Shown: positions 16,030 through 24,136 of the stretch, in pieces
Layout: every line of letters starts with the position of its first letter
Numbering within the stretch: the stretch's first letter is position 1
NCBI RefSeq assembly: GCF_023955655.1
Contig: NZ_JAMXHT010000001.1
Span: forward strand, 248,001 to 312,000
DNA from: Ralstonia soli
GTDB lineage: Bacteria > Pseudomonadota > Gammaproteobacteria > Burkholderiales > Burkholderiaceae
Direction of reading: 5' to 3'
Length of the DNA: 64,000 bases
Made by a program: the position numbers and the translations under genes
Notes under the pieces: generated by a model
Database searches by the model: none
What the model saw: only the letters and a program-made list of their open reading frames with translations
What the model was told of the DNA's origin: nothing

Positions 16030-16980
16030 ATGCTGCGGTCCTTTGGCCTGCCTGCACTAGTTCGCGCGCTGGCGACATTCGGTGGTGCCGCCACCCTCCT
16101 CTCTACGCCAGCAATTGCGCAAGACGGCGTGCCGGCTCTCGCAATCACCGCTCCGAACGGAGCCAAAAGTGTGCTGGTCGCCACGCTCCATGTTCCCTAT
16201 CCTGGCTTGCGCCAGCCGGCGATGTCCGTTCTCCAGGGCGCCAAAAGCCTTGTCATTGAAAGTTCGAGGGCCCAGGGTCCACAGCCTGTCGACCTCAAGG
16301 GTGCAGATCTACTGGACCCCAACGTGTTCGCCGGGCGAGCAACGCGCGCATCATGGGCTATGGCGTTGACTGATTCGCAGGTTGACTTCCTGCAACAACG
16401 CGCGATTTGCGCCTCACCACAACTTCCCGGCCTGGCCAGCGAAATGCTGCAGCACAAGAGTCCTCGTGTGGCCTACAGATACGCTTGGACTCCGTGCACC
16501 GCATCGAGCAACCTATCCAGAGACTCGATATTCGCGAAAGCGGCACTTCGCTACAACATCGCGCTGGTGCCCCTGGAAGATCAGACCGACGTGGAAAGCC
16601 AACGACGTGCCGTCCCCGACCGGATCTATTTGCGCCTGCTAATGAGCGGCCTGGACAACGCCCGCCAGCAAGAGGATTTCCGTCAAGCAGTCATCGCATT
16701 CAACCGCGGCGACTACGAGAGCATCGCCGCTCTCGCAAGCCTCGGAAACGAATCCCCAGAGGATGCGGCTATCTTTCACCGCCTGATGGTCCATGACCGC
16801 AATCTGGCCTGGATGCCCCGATTGCGCAAAGCCCTCGACGCCGGCGGTGCGGTGGTCGCGGTTGGTGCTGCCCACCTGCCGGGGCCGGACGGACTCGTCG
16901 CTCTCTTGCGAGCCGACGGCTACCAAGTCAGCGACATGGTGTTGCCGAATGACCCTGCATTGGAGATGGAAGCGCCATGA
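16030..16980 (+). CDS. TraB/GumN family protein, exported
   Basis: Protein of 316 aa with a signal peptide (cleavage likely after PAIAQ near residue 31). It has the TraB/GumN pattern: a first block VLVATLHVPYPG followed by AKSLVIESSR, and a C-terminal block VVAVGAAHLPGPDGLVALL. The family is related to Tiki metalloproteases, and the conserved His and Glu suggest hydrolase activity, but the bacterial substrate is unknown. The start follows a CGGAG site. The stop overlaps the next start as ATGA, so the two are translationally coupled. Confidence 0.75.
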   Translation: MLRSFGLPALVRALATFGGAATLLSTPAIAQDGVPALAITAPNGAKSVLVATLHVPYPGLRQPAMSVLQGAKSLVIESSRAQGPQPVDLKGADLLDPNVFAGRATRASWAMALTDSQVDFLQQRAICASPQLPGLASEMLQHKSPRVAYRYAWTPCTASSNLSRDSIFAKAALRYNIALVPLEDQTDVESQRRAVPDRIYLRLLMSGLDNARQQEDFRQAVIAFNRGDYESIAALASLGNESPEDAAIFHRLMVHDRNLAWMPRLRKALDAGGAVVAVGAAHLPGPDGLVALLRADGYQVSDMVLPNDPALEMEAP

Positions 16981-17837
16981 TCGATGAGGCGATGCATCGA
17001 GCCCAAGATGTCGTCTACGGCAAAGACAGAGCAGCGCAGATGCGCAAGGCACCAGGTCTTGCTCGCATCCGCGCGGCAGTATCGGAGTCCGAGTGCCCGG
17101 TGTTGGACCAGGCGGTCTGGAAGCGCACTGAGTTGGGCCCGTTTCTTGATCTGCTCACCACTACCGAGCGGGTCTACGTCGATGTGCCCATCGCCGCCGT
17201 GGTTGGCTTGACCCATCGGAATTTCAGCAAGGCCTTGACGTGGCGGGGCATGCTGCAGGACCTGCACGGTTTCGGCTGGGACGAGCGCGTCATTGACTAC
17301 TGCGAATCGGAAATCGGCCACCAATCCTTTCCCGCCCCTGAAGCTGCGTACGAACTGAAACTTGCAGCCTATGGTGGGGCGGTGACGTGCACCAATGGCG
17401 TCCACCGCCTGGTCGCAGCAGTGAACTGGCTGGGTGCCACGCAAGATGAACACGCCGTGATGCGCAAAGTCTCGGTCTGGTACCGGCCGGCCGACACGTC
17501 GCAGGTCGGGGCGTTGCGTGCGCTACAGCAGCAAGGCGCCCAATTGCGTATCGGCTGCGCCAGAGATGACGCCGGCATCCGCCGCATGTGGTTCGTCGAA
17601 GCGACCACCGCGAGCAACGTCAGCTACTTCCACCTCACGCCGGAACGCTGCACTCCAATCAAGGTCGGATCGCGCTGGGCGGCAAAGGCGCGGGCATGGG
17701 CGGGGCTTGAGGCCGACGCCGTTCATTTCGTGTCGGAGTGGTTCGACATTCCACCGAGCATTCTCGATGTGATTGCCAACGACGCATGGATCGAGGCGCA
17801 GCTCCGCGCGCCCCGCTACGAGGCTCCTCCCGACTGA
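16977..17837 (+). CDS. Hypothetical protein with ParB-like NG-HR motif
   Basis: Soluble protein of 286 aa of unrecognised family. The sequence TCTNGVHRLVAAVNWL resembles the NG(x)HR-x2-A motif of ParB/sulfiredoxin-fold nucleotide-binding domains, here near residue 140. The early part (LTTTERVYVDVPIAAVVGL) would be the preceding strand region. That is weak similarity and could be coincidence. It overlaps the TraB/GumN gene by 4 bases, so co-expression is certain if either is expressed. No membrane segments. Confidence 0.6.
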   Translation: MIDEAMHRAQDVVYGKDRAAQMRKAPGLARIRAAVSESECPVLDQAVWKRTELGPFLDLLTTTERVYVDVPIAAVVGLTHRNFSKALTWRGMLQDLHGFGWDERVIDYCESEIGHQSFPAPEAAYELKLAAYGGAVTCTNGVHRLVAAVNWLGATQDEHAVMRKVSVWYRPADTSQVGALRALQQQGAQLRIGCARDDAGIRRMWFVEATTASNVSYFHLTPERCTPIKVGSRWAAKARAWAGLEADAVHFVSEWFDIPPSILDVIANDAWIEAQLRAPRYEAPPD

Positions 17838-17953
17838 AGACGATGTGTACCGTTGTCCAGTACGACTGGAGCTTGCTATGCTTGTCTCGCACGCCATAGC
17901 GCGCGCAATTCGCCATCGCAGGATGGTCAACCACCTAGAAATCTACGCACTCC

Positions 17954-18343
17954 ATGGCGACGAAAACCAAGACCGCAGCAAAGAAAGCCGCACCGGCAAA
18001 GAAGGCCGCCGCTGCGGCTCCGACTATCAAGCCGCTGAAGGACACCTTCACCAAAGCCAGCCTGGTGAGCCACCTGGCCGAGCAGACCGAACTTGAGGCC
18101 AAGTCGGTCAAAGCTGTGCTCCAGCATCTGGAAAACACCATCCTGGGCGCGCTGCACAAGAAGGGCGCGGGTGAATTCACGCTGCCGGGCCTGTTCAAGG
18201 TGACCTCGGTGAAGGTGCCGGCGACCAAGCGCCGCTTCGGCAAGAACCCGTTCACGAAAGAGGACCAGTGGTTTGAAGCCAAGCCGGCCAGTGTGCGCGT
18301 GAAGGTGCGGCCGCTGAAGAAGGTGAAAGACGCCGCGCAGTAA
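17954..18343 (+). CDS. HU-family DNA-binding protein with Lys/Ala tail
   Basis: HU/IHF-fold nucleoid protein of 129 aa. Residues 1-27 are a Lys/Ala repeat tail (TKTAAKKAAPAKKAAAAAP) and the HU core follows (TFTKASLVSHLAEQTELEAK, GEFTLPGLFKV, KVRPLKKVKD). Such N-terminally tailed HU proteins occur in Burkholderiaceae, and the tail recalls that of histone H1. The usual proline at the tip of the DNA-binding arm is hard to place in KRRFGKNPFTKEDQWFE. The gene is followed by a perfect hairpin at 18,367-18,387 whose downstream side is interrupted by the IS element. Confidence 0.85.
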   Translation: MATKTKTAAKKAAPAKKAAAAAPTIKPLKDTFTKASLVSHLAEQTELEAKSVKAVLQHLENTILGALHKKGAGEFTLPGLFKVTSVKVPATKRRFGKNPFTKEDQWFEAKPASVRVKVRPLKKVKDAAQ

Positions 18344-18366
18344 ATCCTGCGCTGCCGCTCAAGCCA

Positions 18367-18387
18367 ACGGGAGGCCAAGCCTCCCGT
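18367..18387 (+). terminator. Terminator hairpin of the HU gene, split from its T-tract by an IS
   Basis: Perfect 9-bp stem ACGGGAGGC / GCCTCCCGT with a 3-nt loop, 24 bp after the HU stop. No T run follows because the IS begins at about 18,394. A T-rich stretch (GATTTTGTTTTGG) resumes right after the IS at 19,744, which is where the original tail would be. Confidence 0.6.
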
Positions 18388-18393
18388 AATGAG

Positions 18394-19742
18394 ATGGTCA
18401 CCCCCACCCTACGAGCGGGTAACGCTGGTAGGGTGTTTTTCTTTGTGGAGGCCATCATGGAGCACGTCACGCTGGTTGGAATCGATCTGGGCAAGCACAC
18501 GTTTCACCTTCACGGACAGGATCGGCAAGGTAAGGCCGTGTTTCGCAAGAAGGTGAGCCGCAAACAATTGGTCGAGTTTTTCGCCAAGCTGCAAGCCTGC
18601 ACCGTGGTCATGGAGGCCTGCGCCGGCGCACACCACATGGCCCGCAAGCTCGCTGGCTTCGGGCATCAGGTCAAGCTGATCTCGCCGCAGTTCGTGCGCC
18701 CCTTCGTCAAAGGCAACAAGAACGACTTTGTCGACGCCGAGGCGATCTGTGAAGCGGCCTCACGACCATCCATGCGGTTCGTGAGCCCCAAGACGGAGTC
18801 GCAGCAGTCACTCTCGGCTCTGCACCGGGTACGCGAATCGCTGATTCGCGACCGCACCAAGACGATCAATCAGATCCACGGGTTCCTGCTCGAATTCGGT
18901 ATCAGCCTGCCGGTGGGCTTGGCCGTCATCAAGCGCCTGCCGGCTGTTCTGGCCGAGTCCCCGCTGCCGCCGCGCATGGTTGACCTGCTGGAGCGGTTGC
19001 ACGCCCACTTCAAGCACCTCGGCGAGCAGATCGGCGAGATCGACCAGGAGATGGGCCGCCAGCTCGCCGAAGACGATCTCGGCCAGCGCCTGTTGTCGAT
19101 CCCCGGCGTGGGGCCGGTCACCGCGAGCGTGCTGGCCGCCGAGATGGGCGATGGCAAGCAGTACGCCTGCAGTCGGGACTTCGCCGCTTCGCTCGGACTT
19201 GTGCCACGCCAGTACAGCACTGGCGGTAGAGCCAACCTACTGGGCATCAGTAAGCGTGGGGACAAGAACATCCGGCGCCTGCTGGTGCAGTGTGCGCGTA
19301 GCTACATGCTGCGGCTGGAGCGGCTGAGCGGGCGCCTTGCCGATTGGGTGCGCAGCATGCTGGCGCGGCGGCACTCGAATGTGGTGGCTTGTGCGCTGGC
19401 GAACAAGCTGGCACGCACGGCGTGGGCACTCGCTACCCACCACACGACATTCAAGCTAGATGTGAGCCTCGCACAGGTTTGAGCGCTCGCGATCGTCCCT
19501 GTTTTACCGAAGAACACCCCTCTGGTTTTGCGATTGCTGGAATTCTGATGACGTGAACGGCATACCGGCCTGACGGACACCCTGACAAAAAATTCGGCTC
19601 TCGAAGCCGATCCCGTTTTTAGGACCATCAGGCGCGGCTCTCATCGTGGCGCGGGCAGCTTCTGCCTACATTGACGCCGGATAGATTTAGGCAAGCCAAA
19701 CACACCATCAAAACCCAGGGTTGCAAAAGTGGGGGTGACCAT
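18394..19742 (+). mobile_element. IS110-family element (IS1111-like)
   Basis: About 1,349 bp carrying one DEDD transposase gene. A perfect 14-bp inverted repeat, ATGGTCACCCCCAC at 18394-18407 and its complement at 19729-19742, brackets it. Inverted repeats near the ends are typical of the IS1111 subgroup rather than classical IS110 elements. No target duplication is evident, as expected for this family. The exact outer ends may lie a few bases beyond the repeats. About 245 bp of non-coding DNA follow the transposase gene; in IS110-type elements such a flank can encode the guide (bridge) RNA, though in IS1111 members it is usually upstream. Confidence 0.85.
18457..19482 (+). CDS. IS110-family transposase (DEDD recombinase)
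   Basis: Transposase of 341 aa. The N-terminal RuvC-like DEDD domain shows Asp10 in GIDLGKHTF, Glu53 in VMEACAGAHH, and Asp90/Asp93 in NDFVDAEAI. The C-terminal transposase_20 domain shows LLSIPGVGPVTASVLAAEMGD and SLGLVPRQYSTGG, which holds the serine thought to act in recombination. The start at 18457 follows GGAGG. The frame is intact, so the element is probably active. These enzymes choose targets through a structured RNA from the element's own non-coding end. Confidence 0.9.
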   Translation: MEHVTLVGIDLGKHTFHLHGQDRQGKAVFRKKVSRKQLVEFFAKLQACTVVMEACAGAHHMARKLAGFGHQVKLISPQFVRPFVKGNKNDFVDAEAICEAASRPSMRFVSPKTESQQSLSALHRVRESLIRDRTKTINQIHGFLLEFGISLPVGLAVIKRLPAVLAESPLPPRMVDLLERLHAHFKHLGEQIGEIDQEMGRQLAEDDLGQRLLSIPGVGPVTASVLAAEMGDGKQYACSRDFAASLGLVPRQYSTGGRANLLGISKRGDKNIRRLLVQCARSYMLRLERLSGRLADWVRSMLARRHSNVVACALANKLARTAWALATHHTTFKLDVSLAQV

Positions 19743-19771
19743 AGATTTTGTTTTGGCGATGCGGTATCGCC

Positions 19772-20710
19772 TTATGCGGCTTCGCTCAGGCCTCGCCCGG
19801 CGCGTGCTTCACTGTGCTTCACCTCCATCGCCTGGGCCAGCATGTAGTCGATGAAGGTGCGTACCTTCGTCGGCAGGAACTTGCGGCTCGGGTACACCAG
19901 CGACAGCGAGCGCGCCGGCAGCTTGTAGTTCGGCAGCACGCGCACCAGCCGTCCGGAATCGAGATCCGGCCGCGCCATGTACGACGACAGGATCGCGATG
20001 CCCATGTCAGCCAGCACGGCGCGGTGCATCAGCTCGGCGTTACTCGTGACGAGCGAGGGCTGCACCGGCACGGCAATCGATTGGCCATCCGGCGTGGACA
20101 TCTCCCATTCGTGCCGCAGTTGCGGGTGCCACATGGCGATGACGCGGTGTTCGGCGATATCTTCGGCACGCTGCGGCGTGGAATGCTGGCGCAGATACGC
20201 GGGCGTGGCGGCCATCACCATCTCGGCGGAGATCATGCGGCGCGCCACTAGGTGCGAACCCAGGCCGAGCTCCGAGACCATGATGCCGACGTCGCGGCCG
20301 TCTTCGACGATGTCGATCGGGCGATCGGACAGCGCCACGTCAAACGTCACCTCGGGGTAGAGCTGCTGGAAGCGCGCGAGCAGCATCGGCAGCACGTGCA
20401 GCCCGAACATCACCGGCGCGACGATGCGCAGGCCGCCCACCAGCGCCTGGCTGCGCGAGGTGGCCAATGACTCCGCCTCGTCAATGTCGAGCAGAATCTG
20501 CGCGCAGCGCTGCAGATAGGTTTCGCCCACGTCCGTCAACGACAGGCTGCGCGTGGTGCGGTTGAGCAGGCGCGTGCCGAGGTGCGCCTCGAGGTCGGCC
20601 ACGTAGCGCGTGACCACGGCATTGCTCATCGACAGATGCTGGGCCGCCCGGGCGAAGCTGCCAAGCTCCACCACCTTGGAAAACACGCGCATCGACTGCA
20701 AACGATCCAT
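19772..20710 (-). CDS. LysR-family transcriptional regulator
   Basis: Regulator of 312 aa with an N-terminal winged helix (MDRLQSMRVFSKVVELGSFA ... SNAVVTRYVADLEAHLGTRL) and a C-terminal LysR substrate-binding domain from about residue 90. It resembles the large group of LysR regulators beginning MDRL(Q/E)xMRVF that often control oxidoreductase or catabolic genes. The effector is unknown. The start at 20710 follows AGGCAGGGA; the longer open frame adds 19 unrelated residues. It is divergent from the acyl-CoA ligase gene and marks the return to chromosomal backbone after the IS. Confidence 0.85.
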   Translation of the reverse strand: MDRLQSMRVFSKVVELGSFARAAQHLSMSNAVVTRYVADLEAHLGTRLLNRTTRSLSLTDVGETYLQRCAQILLDIDEAESLATSRSQALVGGLRIVAPVMFGLHVLPMLLARFQQLYPEVTFDVALSDRPIDIVEDGRDVGIMVSELGLGSHLVARRMISAEMVMAATPAYLRQHSTPQRAEDIAEHRVIAMWHPQLRHEWEMSTPDGQSIAVPVQPSLVTSNAELMHRAVLADMGIAILSSYMARPDLDSGRLVRVLPNYKLPARSLSLVYPSRKFLPTKVRTFIDYMLAQAMEVKHSEARAGRGLSEAA

Positions 20711-21087
20711 TCCCTGCCTCTCACATGATTTGTTGTTGAAAATAGAACAAATCTGTCGTGACAGCAAATGTTTAATGTTGATGTGAGCAATTTACTGCCT
20801 GGGAGCAATCCTTAAATGTGAGCGCACGCTCATGCAAGAACATCGACGCCGTTTGCATTTGCGGCGTTTTGTTGCCACGGCTGGGTATCCGACTTCTCAC
20901 CGATTGACGCAACGGCGGATTTGCGCCGAGACTCTATACCGAGCGGTAGATTTTTGTGAGTTCCGCCTTGCGCGTGATCACATCCGGCCCGAATCGCGGG
21001 TGGAACACGGTTTTGCGCAAAACGATGCGGCGGGCGCCATGCGGCTTCGTCATACTCAAGCGATGGATGCCGAGAAGCCCGACCCGC
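20711..21087. promoter_or_regulatory. Divergent intergenic region between lysR and acyl-CoA ligase
   Basis: Together with the repeat array that follows, about 510 bp without a convincing gene. The section near the LysR start is AT-rich and should hold its minus-strand promoter, possibly with LysR-type binding sites. An open plus-strand frame across 20,832-21,227 has poor codon use and ends in the tandem repeat, so it is not called. Confidence 0.5.
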
Positions 21088-21162
21088 ATGAGCGCCCCAG
21101 AAATGAGCGCCCCAGAAATGAGCGCCCCAGAAATGAGCGCCCCAGAAATGAGCGCCCCGATT
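21088..21162. repeat. 15-bp tandem repeat, four full copies plus a partial
   Basis: ATGAGCGCCCCAGAA repeats perfectly from 21088, 21103, 21118 and 21133, then a fifth copy starting at 21148 keeps only its first 11 bases. The array ends about 60 bp before the acyl-CoA ligase ATG, so it lies in the likely leader or promoter. Copy number could vary by slippage. Confidence 0.9.
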
Positions 21163-21223
21163 TGAGGGCAGCCATCACGGCCAAGGTATCGCCTTGCGAT
21201 GCCGGCGGCCGAGGAGACACCAC

Positions 21224-22924
21224 ATGACCATCCTGAACCGCGAACCGGTGCACTACTTGGCGGGTGAAATGCCGCTGCACCGGTATTGCGCCCTCCATGC
21301 GCAGCAGACGCCGGAGCGCATTGCCCTGCTGTGGTATGGCCGCACGATCTGCTGGCGCGAGCTGGATCAGCTCTCGACGCGGCTGGCGGTGCAACTGCAG
21401 CGGTTGGGCGTGACGCGCGGCGACCGCGTCGCGCTGTTCCTGCACAACTGTCCTCAGGCCATCGTGGCGCATCTGGCCACGGCCAAGCTGGGCGGCATTG
21501 TCGTGCCGTGCGGGCCGCTGTCGCGCCAGCATGAATTGCGTGACCAACTGGCCGATTGCGGCGCCAAGGTCCTGGTGGCGGCGGCCGACCTGATGCCGAT
21601 TGTCGAGGCCGCGCGGCCGGGCACGTCGGTTACGACCGTCATCACCACGCGCTACTCCGATCTGCAGCCCTCGCAGTCTGCGTGCCGCAAGGCGCTGGTC
21701 GTGCCGCCTGAGCTGATCGCGGCGGATGCGTCGGCCTATGTTTCGTCTGACGGGCCGCCCAGGAACAAGCCCGGCGCCGCGCAGCTCGACCTGATGCAGC
21801 TGATGGCCGAACCGGTGGATGTGGCCGAGCGCGATGCGGTGACCGCCATCACCGTCGGCCTCGACGAGGTGGCGCTGATGGTCTACACGTCTGGCACCAC
21901 CGGCCGCCCGAAGGGCGCGATGCTCACGCACCGCAATGCGCTGTACAAGACCGCGGTGACGGTGCAGGTGGGCGGCATCCAGGCGGCCGATGTGATGCTG
22001 GCGGTGGCGCCGCTGTCGCACATCGCCGGCATGCTGATGGGCATGAACGTGATGCTGTACGCCGGCGCGGCCACCATCCTGCTCTACCGTTTCGACCCGC
22101 TGGCGGTGCTGCAGGCGATTGACCGCTACCGCGTTACGCGCTGGTACAGCATGACGCCGATGAATCTGGCGGTGATGGCGCATCCCGATGCCGCGCAGTA
22201 CCGCATGGAATCGCTGGTGACGAATCCGTGCACCAGCTTCGGGGTCACGCTCACCGAGGCGATTGCGGAGCAATGGCGCGCGTTTGCCGGCCCGCAGTGC
22301 CGCATTTATGAAGCCGCCTACGGCCTGTCCGAGACACACACCTGCGACGCCATCACGCCGCCCGACGCGCCGCGCTGGGGCTGGCACGGCAAGATCGTCC
22401 CGCAGACCGAGGTACGCATCGTCGACCCGCACACCGGCGCGGAACTGCCGCCGGGCCAGGCTGGCGAAATCACCATCCGCAGCCCGGGCGTGTTCCGTGG
22501 CTACTGGCAGCGCGACGAGGCCACGCGCGCCGTACTGCGCAACGGCTTCCTGCACACCGGCGATATCGGTCAGCTCTCGGCCGACGGTTACCTGCAATGG
22601 CAGGGCCGCATCAAGGAGATGATCAAGGTGTCCGGCTACAGCGTGTTCCCGGAGGATGTGGAGGCGCTGCTGTCACGTCACCCCGGCATCCGTCAGGTGG
22701 CCGTGACGCCCATCCCTGACCCGGACAAGGGCGAGGTCGTCTGCGCGCACGTTGTGCCGATGAGCGGCGTGACGCTCTCGGAAGCGGAGCTGATTGCCTG
22801 GTCGCGCGACAACATGGCGCCGTACAAGGTGCCGCGCCGCGTGAAGTTCCACGACACGCTGCCGGCGACGGCAACGGGCAAGGTGCTCCGAAGATTGCTG
22901 CGCGAAGAAGCCCTCGCCGCCTGA
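21224..22924 (+). CDS. AMP-dependent acyl-CoA synthetase/ligase
   Basis: Adenylate-forming enzyme of 566 aa that activates a carboxylic acid with ATP and joins it to CoA; long- or medium-chain fatty acids are the most likely substrates. The P-loop-like motif MVYTSGTTGRPKGAMLTHRN lies near residue 218, a second motif EAAYGLSETH near 365, and HTGDIGQLSADGYLQWQGR, then IKVSGYSVFPEDVEALL and the catalytic-lysine region ATGKVLRRLLREE near the end. The start at 21224 follows a GAGGAG site. It is a stand-alone gene with a bidirectional terminator after it and a LysR gene divergent upstream. Exact substrate cannot be told. Confidence 0.85.
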   Translation: MTILNREPVHYLAGEMPLHRYCALHAQQTPERIALLWYGRTICWRELDQLSTRLAVQLQRLGVTRGDRVALFLHNCPQAIVAHLATAKLGGIVVPCGPLSRQHELRDQLADCGAKVLVAAADLMPIVEAARPGTSVTTVITTRYSDLQPSQSACRKALVVPPELIAADASAYVSSDGPPRNKPGAAQLDLMQLMAEPVDVAERDAVTAITVGLDEVALMVYTSGTTGRPKGAMLTHRNALYKTAVTVQVGGIQAADVMLAVAPLSHIAGMLMGMNVMLYAGAATILLYRFDPLAVLQAIDRYRVTRWYSMTPMNLAVMAHPDAAQYRMESLVTNPCTSFGVTLTEAIAEQWRAFAGPQCRIYEAAYGLSETHTCDAITPPDAPRWGWHGKIVPQTEVRIVDPHTGAELPPGQAGEITIRSPGVFRGYWQRDEATRAVLRNGFLHTGDIGQLSADGYLQWQGRIKEMIKVSGYSVFPEDVEALLSRHPGIRQVAVTPIPDPDKGEVVCAHVVPMSGVTLSEAELIAWSRDNMAPYKVPRRVKFHDTLPATATGKVLRRLLREEALAA

Positions 22925-22929
22925 AAACG

Positions 22930-22958
22930 AAACGGCCGCCAGAATTTGGCGGCCGTTT
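22930..22958. terminator. Bidirectional intrinsic terminator
   Basis: A perfect 12-bp stem (AAACGGCCGCCA / TGGCGGCCGTTT) with a 5-nt loop, A-rich on the left and T-rich on the right. It ends both the plus-strand acyl-CoA ligase gene and the minus-strand rodA transcript. Confidence 0.85.
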
Positions 22959-22961
22959 TGC

Positions 22962-24113
22962 CTAGGTCTGCACGAAGCGTTTCTGTCGGGCGATGCTCAT
23001 CAGGATGCCGATGCCCATGCCCAGCGTGACCAGCGCCGTCCCCCCGTAACTGATCAGCGGCAGCGGCACGCCCACCACCGGCAGGATGCCGCTCACCATG
23101 CCCATATTGACGAAGGCATAGGTGAAGAAGATCAGCGTGATCGACCCGGCCAGCAGGCGCCCGAACAGCGTGCCTGCATTGGCGGCGATAAAGAGCCCGC
23201 GCAGGATCAGCAGCAGGTACAGGAACAGCAGGATGCCGTTGCCCACCAGCCCGAACTCTTCGGAATACACCGCGAAGATGAAGTCGGTGTGCTTCTCGGG
23301 GATGAACTCCAGGTGGGTTTGCGTGCCCTTCAACCACCCCTTGCCCGTCACCCCGCCCGAGCCGATGGCGATGATCGACTGGATGGTGTGAAAGCCCTTG
23401 CCCAGCGGGTCGGTGGTCGGGTCCAGCAGCGTACACACGCGGTGCTGCTGGTAGTCGTGCAGGATCGGCCAGTTCACGCCCGGCGCGCAGATGCGCGACT
23501 CGAACGACACCACCAGCGTGATCGCCGTCACCGCTACCACCAGCACCGGCACGATCAGCCGCCACGACAGGCCGGCAAAGTAGATCACGTAGATGCCGGC
23601 GGCCAGCACCAGCAGCGCCGTACCCAGGTCCGGCTGCTTGGCGATCAAGCCCACGGGAATCAGCAGCAGCACGGCCGCCGCCAGATAGTCGTACCAGTGG
23701 ATCACGCCCTCGCGTTTCTGGAAGTACCACGCCAGCATCAGCGGCATGGCGATCTTCATGATCTCGGATGGCTGCACTACCACACCAATGTTGAGCCAGC
23801 GCCGCGCGCCCTTGCGGATCAGCCCGAACATCGCCACGCCAATCAACAGCGCCACCCCGACGGTGTAGAGCGGCACGGCAAAGCGCATCAGCGTCTGCTG
23901 CGGCAGGTTGGCGATGATCCACATCAGCACGAACGACAGCAGGATGTTGCGGACCTGGTCTTCCACCCGGCCCGGCATGTCGATGGCGGCCGAATACAGC
24001 GCGATCAGCCCCGTGCCCAGCAACAGAAAGACGATCAGCGCCAGCGGCCCGTCAAAGCCGGTGAAGAGCGATTTGATGACGTTGAATATGCGGCGCTTGT
24101 CCAGTTTGTCCAT
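22962..24113 (-). CDS. rodA: Rod-shape-determining peptidoglycan polymerase RodA
   Basis: SEDS-family glycosyltransferase of 383 aa that polymerises lipid II during cell elongation together with PBP2. It is a polytopic inner-membrane protein with about ten hydrophobic segments. Diagnostic motifs include RWLNIGVVVQPSEIMKIA, LIAKQPDLGTALL (catalytic Asp region), EFIPEKHTDFIFAVYSEEFG, and LPLISYGGTALVT near the C-terminus. It is the last gene of the mreBCD-mrdA-rodA cluster, starting 23 bp after mrdA. Length is normal for the family. Confidence 0.95.
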   Translation of the reverse strand: MDKLDKRRIFNVIKSLFTGFDGPLALIVFLLLGTGLIALYSAAIDMPGRVEDQVRNILLSFVLMWIIANLPQQTLMRFAVPLYTVGVALLIGVAMFGLIRKGARRWLNIGVVVQPSEIMKIAMPLMLAWYFQKREGVIHWYDYLAAAVLLLIPVGLIAKQPDLGTALLVLAAGIYVIYFAGLSWRLIVPVLVVAVTAITLVVSFESRICAPGVNWPILHDYQQHRVCTLLDPTTDPLGKGFHTIQSIIAIGSGGVTGKGWLKGTQTHLEFIPEKHTDFIFAVYSEEFGLVGNGILLFLYLLLILRGLFIAANAGTLFGRLLAGSITLIFFTYAFVNMGMVSGILPVVGVPLPLISYGGTALVTLGMGIGILMSIARQKRFVQT

Positions 24114-24136
24114 GGCGTGATCCTCAAGCGCAAATG

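Noticed and set aside
21088-21162. CRISPR array
   Set aside because: The units are contiguous 15-mers with no spacers and there are no cas genes.
20832-21227. Plus-strand open frame containing the 15-bp repeats (five-residue peptide repeat)
   Set aside because: No ribosome site, non-coding composition before the repeats, and it overlaps the start of the acyl-CoA ligase gene.
21056-22597. Minus-strand open frame of 513 codons
   Set aside because: It is antisense to the clearly real acyl-CoA ligase and its product is a His/Arg-rich run typical of reading a GC-rich gene backwards; the N-terminal end is the repeat array.
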